This document shows positions 1-4,435 of a DNA stretch of 6,977 nucleotides, piece by piece. Position 1 is the first letter of the stretch. The number at the start of each line of letters is the position of its first letter. A model generated the notes under the pieces. It saw only the letters and a list, made by a program, of their open reading frames with translations. It searched no databases and had not been told where the DNA came from. The translations under genes and the position numbers were made by a program. The stretch is from NCBI GenBank assembly GCA_945873875.1, contig CAMCER010000038.1, positions 1 to 6,977 on the forward strand, read 5' to 3'. The stretch is from an uncultured Clostridia bacterium. Its GTDB lineage: Bacteria; Bacillota_A; Clostridia; Peptostreptococcales; Anaerovoracaceae.

Positions 1-549
1 CATGCCTGTGCCCTTTGCCATGGCGCCGATGGTGACAGTCTTTCCGCCTATCTCAGCCTCAACTGCGATCTGTTTGGGATGGGTATCTGTAGTCAGGATG
101 CCCCATGCAGCATTCTCTGCAGCCTTTTCGCATCCGCAGAGTTCAGGGAACAGAGCCTTGACGCCGGCTTCGTATTTATCTGCCGGAGGCTGCACGCCGA
201 TGACTCCTGTGGAAGCAGTGAGTACCGCATCCGGGTCACATCCCAGTTCCTTTGCCAGAGTCTCTGCCATGACCAGATTGGAAGCCTTTCCTTCCTCGCC
301 GGTGCAGGCATTGGCATTGCCGCTGTTGACTGCTATACCGCAGATCTTCGGCTGGCTCTTCATGACTTCTATATTTCTCTGAACTGAAGCAGCCTTTACT
401 ACGTTAGTAGTGAAAGCCGCAGCGCAGGTAGCCGGAACTTCCGACACGATAAGCGCCATATCTTTAATATCTTTTTTCTTTATCCCTACATGGCCGCCGG
501 CAGCTTTGAAGCCTTTAGCTGCGGTGACCCCGCCTTTTATCTCTTTCAT
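1..549 (-). CDS. argJ: Bifunctional ornithine acetyltransferase / N-acetylglutamate synthase, N-terminal part (partial at window edge)
   Basis: ArgJ moves the acetyl group from N-acetylornithine to glutamate, closing the acetyl cycle of arginine biosynthesis; many family members also make N-acetylglutamate from acetyl-CoA. It is cytoplasmic. Reading leftward from the ATG at 549-547, 183 codons are open to the window edge. Family landmarks in order: KGGVTAAKGFKAAG near the start, VNSGNANACTG at about residues 74-84, STGVIG at 113-118 (Thr114-Gly115 match the oxyanion-hole pair), ILTTDTHPK at 151-159, and AKGTGM at 178-183. The family normally self-cleaves at an Ala-Thr bond in an ATML motif just beyond this last element, so the window holds most of the alpha chain and lacks the nucleophile and the beta chain. 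The start has an AAAGGAG ribosome site at 562-568, with a rather long 12-nt spacing. It lies 128 nt downstream of argC on the same strand and is probably cotranscribed. Whether it is mono- or bifunctional cannot be told from this part. Confidence 0.95.
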   Translation of the reverse strand, partial: MKEIKGGVTAAKGFKAAGGHVGIKKKDIKDMALIVSEVPATCAAAFTTNVVKAASVQRNIEVMKSQPKICGIAVNSGNANACTGEEGKASNLVMAETLAKELGCDPDAVLTASTGVIGVQPPADKYEAGVKALFPELCGCEKAAENAAWGILTTDTHPKQIAVEAEIGGKTVTIGAMAKGTGM

Positions 550-561
550 CTTTGCTGTTTT

Positions 562-568
562 CTCCTTT
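562..568 (-). promoter_or_regulatory. Ribosome binding site of argJ
   Basis: On the minus strand this reads AAAGGAG, followed by 12 nt and then the ATG of argJ. The spacing is longer than the usual 5-9 nt, but no better start is visible nearby. Confidence 0.6.
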
Positions 569-602
569 ATCTTGATTATCCATACGGTTTTGTCTCTGGA
601 CC

Positions 603-662
603 TTCTGCCGGTTTTTCAGACAGCCTGCCGGTATTCCAGGCAGTTCGCCGGTTTTCCGGCAC
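603..662. repeat. Three imperfect 20-bp tandem repeats between argC and argJ
   Basis: Units occupy 603-622, 623-642 and 643-662 with an exact 20-bp period. All three share the core GCCGGTNTTYC at the same offset (plus strand). Each unit also has internal dyad symmetry: TCTG/CAGA in the first, CTGCC/GGCAG in the second, and GCCGG-TTTT-CCGGC in the third. On the argCJ transcript this would be a string of three small hairpins between the argC stop and the argJ ribosome site. None has a following U-tract, so simple termination is unlikely. mRNA processing, stabilisation of one cistron, or a protein-binding array are possible roles, all inferred. Confidence 0.7.
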
Positions 663-677
663 TGAGGATCACATATC

Positions 678-1721
678 CTATACCGGGAACGGTGCTACCA
701 GATCCAGCCCTGTCTTCTCATCCAGGCCGAACATTATGTTCAGGTTCTGCAGAGCCTGTCCTGCCGCACCCTTCACCAGGTTATCCAGTGATGAGATGGC
801 TATGACGCGGTTGGTGCGTTTATCGATCTTAAAGCCTATGTCCACGAAGTTGGAGCCTTTGACCCACTTGGTCTCAGGCAGGCTGCCCGGCTCTGAAAGT
901 CTTATGAAATGCTCGTTTCCGTACATCTCCTGATATGCCTTTGCGATGTCTTCTTCTGTGACTCCGTCTTTCAGTGTGGCGTAGATGGTAGCCAGGATGC
1001 CTCTGTTCATGGGTACCAGCACCGGTGTGAAGGTGATGACGATGTCTTCTCCACAGACGTATGTCAGCTGCTCCTCGATCTCAGGCGTGTGTCTGTGGCC
1101 TGCGACTTTGTATGCCTTGGTGTTCTCGTTGGCCTCGCAGAAGAGCATGTCGCGGTTTAAGCCTCTGCCTGCGCCGCTGACTCCTGTCTTGGAGTCTATG
1201 ACGATGGACTTTCTGTCGATGAGATCGTTCTTTACAAGTGGCGCTGTGCCCAGAATGCCGCAGGTGGTGTGGCAGCCGGGGTTGGCGATGAGTCTGGCGT
1301 CCTTTATCTTATCGCGGTTGAACTCGCAGAGTCCGTAAACTGCTTCTTCGATGAACTGAGGGCTCTTATGTGTCTCGCCGTACCATTCTTCGTAGACTTT
1401 CACGTCTTTGAGTCTGTAGGCCGCGCCAAAATCGATGACTCTGGTGTTGTCCAGAATGCTTTCTGTCAGAAGTCCTGCTGTCATCCCGCCCGGAAGCGCT
1501 GTGAAAAGAACGTCGCATTCCTTTGCCACTTTCTCCAGATCAGCCTCGCTGCAAAGGAGTGGGATGTGCTTGTTGAAGTTAGGATACACTTCTGAATATT
1601 TTTTCCCTACGTAGCTGTTGGCAGTCACATATCTGATGTCCACTTCAGGATGCTTCACAAGCATGCGCATGAGTTCGCTGCCTGCGTAACCTGTAGCTCC
1701 TACAACTCCTGCTTTTATCAT
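678..1721 (-). CDS. argC: N-acetyl-gamma-glutamyl-phosphate reductase
   Basis: ArgC performs the NADPH-dependent reduction of N-acetyl-glutamyl-5-phosphate to N-acetylglutamate 5-semialdehyde, the third step of arginine biosynthesis, in the cytoplasm. The 347-residue length is normal for the family. Residues 6-17 (VVGATGYAGSEL) form the Rossmann NADP-binding loop. NPGC at 147-150 supplies the thiolate nucleophile Cys150, and GHRHTPEI at 208-215 supplies the catalytic histidine region (His209/His211). SKTGVSGAGRG at 177-187 is the conserved substrate loop, and DNLVKGAAGQALQNLN at 313-328 is the conserved C-terminal helix. The ATG start has an excellent ribosome site, GGAGG at 1728-1732, with a 6-nt gap. 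The residue after Cys150 is His, where Tyr or Phe is usual. The gene precedes argJ on the same strand, so the order is argC-argJ as in many Firmicute arginine operons. Expression is probably arginine-repressed through the operator-like dyad over its promoter. Confidence 0.97.
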   Translation of the reverse strand: MIKAGVVGATGYAGSELMRMLVKHPEVDIRYVTANSYVGKKYSEVYPNFNKHIPLLCSEADLEKVAKECDVLFTALPGGMTAGLLTESILDNTRVIDFGAAYRLKDVKVYEEWYGETHKSPQFIEEAVYGLCEFNRDKIKDARLIANPGCHTTCGILGTAPLVKNDLIDRKSIVIDSKTGVSGAGRGLNRDMLFCEANENTKAYKVAGHRHTPEIEEQLTYVCGEDIVITFTPVLVPMNRGILATIYATLKDGVTEEDIAKAYQEMYGNEHFIRLSEPGSLPETKWVKGSNFVDIGFKIDKRTNRVIAISSLDNLVKGAAGQALQNLNIMFGLDEKTGLDLVAPFPV

Positions 1722-1754
1722 TTTCTTCCTCCGTAATATCTCAATAATTCAAAA

Positions 1755-1785
1755 GCCGTCCCGGAAAACCCTGTCACCGGGCGGC
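1755..1785 (-). terminator. GC-rich hairpin with TTTT tail in the argC leader; possible attenuator
   Basis: On the minus strand GCC and CCCGG at the 5' side pair with CCGGG and GGC at the 3' side, with a small asymmetric bulge (C opposite AC) and a loop of about 12 nt. The hairpin is followed directly by TTTT (1754-1751) and then a mixed AT stretch. It sits between the predicted argC start of transcription (near 1801) and the argC ribosome site. It could be a weak intrinsic terminator acting as an attenuator, or only a 5' stabilising hairpin. No leader peptide or anti-terminator helix is evident, so regulation by this element is an inference. Confidence 0.45.
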
Positions 1786-1800
1786 AGATAATGCTTCGAT

Positions 1801-1836
1801 ATTCATAATTATACATAAATCATGAATAATATGCAA
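1801..1836. promoter_or_regulatory. Candidate ArgR/AhrC operator region over the argC promoter
   Basis: The plus strand holds ATTCA (1801-1805), TGAAT (1823-1827) and ATGCA (1831-1835). TGAAT-N3-ATGCA resembles the ARG box TGAAT-N4-ATTCA, with one mismatch and a spacer one base short. ATTCAT and ATGAAT at 1801-1806 and 1822-1827 form a second, wider dyad bracketing the -10. These sites overlap the -35, spacer and -10, the usual place for arginine repressor to act. No arginine repressor gene is visible in the window, so the assignment rests on motif likeness and on what argC does. Confidence 0.45.
1808..1836 (-). promoter_or_regulatory. Predicted sigma-A promoter of argC(J)
   Basis: Minus strand: -35 TTGCAT (1836-1831), 17-nt spacer, -10 TATAAT (1813-1808). 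The -10 is a perfect match and the spacing is ideal, but the -35 is only half matched. Transcription would start near 1801, giving a leader of about 80 nt before the argC ATG. Confidence 0.65.
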
Positions 1837-1866
1837 GCCAAATATTAAAATAATTATGGCTATAAA

Positions 1867-1896
1867 CTGTGAATATGTGCGCATCTCGTGTATAAT
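1867..1896 (+). promoter_or_regulatory. Possible promoter of the C_GCAxxG_C_C gene
   Basis: A perfect TATAAT lies at 1891-1896. The -35 is poor: CTGTGA at 1867-1872 with an 18-nt spacer, or TGTGAA one base further right with 17. The palindrome GTAAATTTAC at 1901-1910 would sit over the start of transcription and could be an operator. If this promoter is used, the leader before the ATG at 2071 is about 165 nt long. Confidence 0.4.
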
Positions 1897-1965
1897 TGTA
1901 GTAAATTTACGATCATGCATATTAACACGCAAATCAAAGTATATACCATACAGTTAAAAATGCAA

Positions 1966-2053
1966 GGCAGGCTGGTCAAGTATACATGAAATATGAAAAG
2001 AGCGGCAGAGCCGCAGCCTGCCGAAAAGAAAGACAGGAAGGACATCGCCTGCC
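1966..2053 (+). promoter_or_regulatory. Self-complementary leader upstream of the C_GCAxxG_C_C gene
   Basis: GGCAGGCTG at 1966-1974 is perfectly complementary to CAGCCTGCC at 2014-2022 (9 bp). Its first seven bases are also complementary to GCCTGCC at 2047-2053, which ends two bases before the purine-rich ribosome site. A third helix, GCGGC-AGA-GCCGC at 2002-2014, shares one base with the first. The helices therefore compete, an arrangement typical of cis-regulatory RNA, but I do not recognise a known riboswitch class. An alternative is that the tract from 1993 is coding and the pairings are chance. Confidence 0.4.
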
Positions 2054-2066
2054 GGAAAGGAAAGGA
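2054..2066 (+). promoter_or_regulatory. Ribosome binding site setting the start at 2071
   Basis: The purine tract GGAAAGGAAAGGA contains two AAAGGA cores, 9 and 4 nt ahead of the ATG at 2071. The in-frame ATG at 1993 has no such site in front of it, which is the main reason for choosing 2071. Confidence 0.7.
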
Positions 2067-2070
2067 TAAA

Positions 2071-2481
2071 ATGGCAGAAAGAGCAGAAAGAGTAGAAAGA
2101 GCACTTGAGAACCACAGGAAGGGATATAACTGTGCACAGGCAGTGGCCTGCGCCTATGCGGATCTTTTCGGAGTAGATGAAAAGACCGCTTTCAGAATGA
2201 CAGAGGGCTTCGGCTTCGGCATGGGGACCATGGGTACCTGCGGAGCAGTAAGCGGCATGGCGGCCTGCGCCGGCATGAAGAACAGCGACGGGAACCTGGC
2301 AGAGCCCGGGAGCAAGAAGGGTTCATATAAACTGATCAAGGCAATGACTAATGCCTTCCTTGAGAAGAACGGATCCATCATCTGCAGAGACATAAAAGGA
2401 GTGGATACAGGAAAGGTGCTGAGGAGCTGTGACGGATGCATAGAAGATGCCGCGCAGATAATAGGAGAAACACTTCTTTAG
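2071..2481 (+). CDS. C_GCAxxG_C_C family protein (putative redox-active or metal-binding protein)
   Basis: This 136-residue protein belongs to the small cysteine-patterned family called C_GCAxxG_C_C, whose biochemical role is not established; a redox or metal-binding function is presumed from the conserved cysteines. Landmarks: ERALENHRKGYNCAQAV at 9-25 with Cys21, the glycine-rich GFGFGMGTMGTCGAVSGM at 46-63 with Cys57, IICRDIKG at 103-110 with Cys105, and SCDGCIEDAAQIIGE at 119-133 with Cys120 and Cys123. Cys27 and Cys66 are extra. There is no signal peptide or membrane segment, so it is probably cytoplasmic. The start at 2071 follows a good ribosome site and matches where the family's homology usually begins. 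A start at 1993 would add 26 Lys/Arg-rich residues with no ribosome site. The next gene begins 79 nt downstream behind its own promoter, so any link with the acyl-CoA synthetases is positional only. Family assignment is firm; function is not. Confidence 0.88.
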   Translation: MAERAERVERALENHRKGYNCAQAVACAYADLFGVDEKTAFRMTEGFGFGMGTMGTCGAVSGMAACAGMKNSDGNLAEPGSKKGSYKLIKAMTNAFLEKNGSIICRDIKGVDTGKVLRSCDGCIEDAAQIIGETLL

Positions 2482-2496
2482 ACCGGTCCGGATACG

Positions 2497-2525
2497 TTGA
2501 ATTATCCTGCATATAATGGTAGAAT
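2497..2525 (+). promoter_or_regulatory. Predicted extended -10 promoter of the first acyl-CoA synthetase
   Basis: TTGAAT (2497-2502), a 17-nt spacer and TAGAAT (2520-2525), with TGG just before the -10 giving an extended TGn element. A nearby TATAAT at 2512-2517 lacks a properly spaced -35. Transcription would start near 2532, about 29 nt before the TTG start codon. Confidence 0.6.
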
Positions 2526-2544
2526 ATCTTATTATGTAAAGGGA

Positions 2545-2551
2545 AAGGAGG
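2545..2551 (+). promoter_or_regulatory. Strong ribosome binding site supporting a TTG start
   Basis: AAGGAGG lies 9 nt upstream of the TTG at 2561. No ATG or GTG in the same frame is near enough to use it; the next in-frame ATG is at codon 22. TTG is therefore the likely initiation codon. Confidence 0.75.
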
Positions 2552-2560
2552 GCGTGCCCC

Positions 2561-4309
2561 TTGAACAGTAATAAGTATAAAGACAACATCTACGAATTAA
2601 GGTATATCACAGATCTGAAGGACATGGTCGATTCAAGCGCCAGGCTGTTCGCTGACCACCCGGCATACTACGTGAAAGACGTAAGAGGCGGAGAGTACAG
2701 ACCGATCCTTTACGCTGATGTAAAGAAAGATATCGACGGGCTCGGGACCAAACTCATCGACCTGGGTCTGAAAGGGGAGAAGATAGCAGTAATAGGCGAG
2801 AACAGTTATGAGTGGATCGTCTCATATCTTTCCATCACCAACGGCTGCGGCGTGGCAGTTCCGCTGGACAGAGAGCTTCCGTCAGATGAGATCATAAACC
2901 TGATGGGGAGAGCCGATGTAAAAGCCATCATCTACTCAAAGAAGATGAAGAAGGTAGTGGACGAGGCTCTGGAAAGCTTTGAGGATAAAAAGATAAAGAT
3001 CTGCATGGATCCTAAGGAGCCTGAGGAAGGCCAGCTGGCACTGAAAGACCTCATCGCAGAAGGAAAGAAGATGGTGGAAGAAGGCAATGACTCCTTTGTC
3101 AATGCGAAGATAGACAGAGAGGCCATGTGCGCGCTGCTGTTCACATCCGGCACCACCGGCCTTGCAAAAGGCGTAATGCTTTCCCATAAGAACATCTCAG
3201 CCAACGTATACAACATGTCCAAGTACATCAAGATCAGAGAAGACGGCATAGGACTTTCCGTACTTCCCATGCATCACACATACGAGCTGACATGCCACAT
3301 ATTCACGAGCTTTTATCAGGGCATCTCAGTAGCCATCTGCGAAGGCCTGAAATACATACAGAAGAACATGAAGGAGATCCACGCGACAGTAATGCTTGGC
3401 GTACCTCTGGTGTTCGAAAGCATGCATAAGAAGATATTCAAGCAGGCGGATGCTTCCGGAAACGGCAGGAAGCTGAGAGCTATGATCGCTCTTTCAAAGA
3501 GACTGAAACTGTATAATAACCAGACTCTCATAAGAAAATTATTCAAACAGATACATAACAGCACAGGCGGCGAGATGACTCAGTTCATCTCCGGAGGAGC
3601 TGCTATAGATCCTCACGTTATCGAAGATTTCGAAGCCATGGGCATCCCTATGATCCAGGGCTACGGAATGACAGAGAACGCTCCTATCATCGCGGTAAAC
3701 CGTGACTGCTGCAGCAGAGCAGACGCTGCCGGATTTGTCATGCCGGGCACGGAAGTCAAGATCATCGACCCGGATAACAAAGGCGTAGGCGAGGTCATCT
3801 GCAGAGGACCTTCTGTCATGATCGGATACTATAACGACCCTGTCATGACTGATCAGGTGCTGAAGGACGGATGGCTGTACACAGGCGACCTAGGCTACAT
3901 GGACAGCGAAGGCTACCTGTACATCTGCGGCAGGAAGAAGAACGTCATCGTCACCAAGAACGGAAAGAACATATTCCCTGAAGAAGTCGAATACTATCTC
4001 CAGTCAAGCCCGTACATCGCAGAGGCCCTGGTGCACGGCATCAAGGACGAGACAACGGGAGACACTATCGTGAAGGCCGAGATATTCCCGGATTATGAGA
4101 CTATCCTGGAGCAGATCGGCGACATGGCAGAATGCGGCTGGAAACAGTTCTTCTCGGAGACCAGCGACGAAATAAACGACCGCATGCCTCTCTACAAGAG
4201 AGTAAAGAGATATAACATTCGTGAAACAGAATTCTCAAAGACGACCACGAGAAAGATAAAGAGACATACTGCAGCCAACTACAGCGACGAAGACAGCCAG
4301 GAACTGTAA
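2561..4309 (+). CDS. AMP-forming acyl-CoA synthetase (long-chain fatty acid-CoA ligase-like), paralog 1
   Basis: This 582-residue member of the adenylate-forming (ANL) superfamily would activate a carboxylic acid with ATP to an acyl-adenylate and pass it to CoA or a related thiol. Motifs in order: phosphate-binding loop TSGTTGLAKG at 195-204, HHTYE at 238-242, ISGGAA at 343-348, GYGMTE at 367-372, YTGDLG at 440-445 with the ATP-ribose Asp443, hinge-side GRKKNVIVTKNGKNIFPEE at 457-475 with Arg458, and the C-terminal KIKR, whose Lys565 fits the adenylation lysine. The layout and the GKNIFPEEVE segment resemble long-chain acyl-CoA synthetases of the FadD/Faa1 type (COG1022), but the acid used cannot be read from sequence. 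There is no membrane helix. It begins at TTG, supported by a strong ribosome site. A divergent paralog follows 126 nt later, implying tandem duplication. Roles could include fatty acid salvage, membrane lipid supply or loading of an unusual acid. All catalytic motifs are intact. Confidence 0.92.
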   Translation: MNSNKYKDNIYELRYITDLKDMVDSSARLFADHPAYYVKDVRGGEYRPILYADVKKDIDGLGTKLIDLGLKGEKIAVIGENSYEWIVSYLSITNGCGVAVPLDRELPSDEIINLMGRADVKAIIYSKKMKKVVDEALESFEDKKIKICMDPKEPEEGQLALKDLIAEGKKMVEEGNDSFVNAKIDREAMCALLFTSGTTGLAKGVMLSHKNISANVYNMSKYIKIREDGIGLSVLPMHHTYELTCHIFTSFYQGISVAICEGLKYIQKNMKEIHATVMLGVPLVFESMHKKIFKQADASGNGRKLRAMIALSKRLKLYNNQTLIRKLFKQIHNSTGGEMTQFISGGAAIDPHVIEDFEAMGIPMIQGYGMTENAPIIAVNRDCCSRADAAGFVMPGTEVKIIDPDNKGVGEVICRGPSVMIGYYNDPVMTDQVLKDGWLYTGDLGYMDSEGYLYICGRKKNVIVTKNGKNIFPEEVEYYLQSSPYIAEALVHGIKDETTGDTIVKAEIFPDYETILEQIGDMAECGWKQFFSETSDEINDRMPLYKRVKRYNIRETEFSKTTTRKIKRHTAANYSDEDSQEL

Positions 4310-4435
4310 GTGATATAGGCTTCACAGCTGTAGATCCTTTGAGAAATATTATTGGGTACAGAAAGAGTATTGAAAGGGGAAAGTCTTCCGGTGGAAACGC
4401 ACGGAAGCAGAAGCCTCTTGAAACAGGAGGAAAAG
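4310..4435 (+). other. Spacer and leader between the two synthetase genes
   Basis: The 126-nt gap has no clear promoter: TATTAT at 4347-4352 lacks a well-spaced -35. CTTCCG (4385-4390) and CGGAAG (4402-4407) form a 6-bp hairpin shortly before the ribosome site. AGGCTTC (4317-4323) and GAAGCCT (4410-4416) form a perfect 7-bp long-range pair that would enclose it. There is no terminator-like T-tract, so read-through from the first synthetase is plausible. Confidence 0.4.
4425..4430 (+). promoter_or_regulatory. Ribosome binding site setting the start at 4436
   Basis: AGGAGG lies 5 nt ahead of the ATG at 4436. The frame stays open upstream to a TTG at 4352, but that codon has no ribosome site, so the extra 28 codons are left out. 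Confidence 0.85.

Larger units (their letters stand above)
1722..2070. other. Divergent intergenic region between argC and the C_GCAxxG_C_C gene
   Basis: This stretch of about 350 bases has no convincing gene. It is AT-rich in the middle (about 1795-1960). It holds the argC promoter with its operator-like dyads and the argC leader hairpin on the minus side, and a TATAAT at 1891-1896 followed by the perfect palindrome GTAAATTTAC (1901-1910) on the plus side. After 1960 it becomes purine- and GC-rich and strongly self-complementary. Short open frames exist (for example ATG 1915 to TGA 1989, 24 codons), but none has a ribosome site. Confidence 0.6.

Noticed and set aside
603..662. CRISPR array
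   Set aside because: The units are contiguous 20-bp imperfect repeats with no unique spacers, and no cas gene is present in the window.
2..933. Rightward frames opposite argJ and argC
   Set aside because: They are antisense to genes with clear family motifs and have no ribosome sites or recognisable domains.
1915..1989. 24-codon open frame that might be a leader peptide before the C_GCAxxG_C_C gene
   Set aside because: There is no ribosome site, no informative codon run and no recognisable product.
1860..2045. Leftward 61-codon frame in the divergent intergenic region
   Set aside because: No ribosome site, atypical hydrophobic and Cys-rich composition, and it overlaps the promoter and leader region; best seen as a chance frame.
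1993..2070. Upstream in-frame ATG adding 26 residues to the C_GCAxxG_C_C protein
   Set aside because: It has no ribosome site, adds a low-complexity Lys/Arg-rich tail outside the family's usual homology, and the ATG at 2071 has a good ribosome site. It is not fully excluded.
2512..2517. TATAAT as the -10 of the first synthetase promoter
   Set aside because: The only nearby -35-like TTGAAT is 9 nt away. The same TTGAAT is exactly 17 nt from TAGAAT, which also has an extended -10.
4352..4435. TTG start extending the second synthetase by 28 codons
   Set aside because: No ribosome site precedes 4352, while AGGAGG lies 5 nt before the ATG at 4436.
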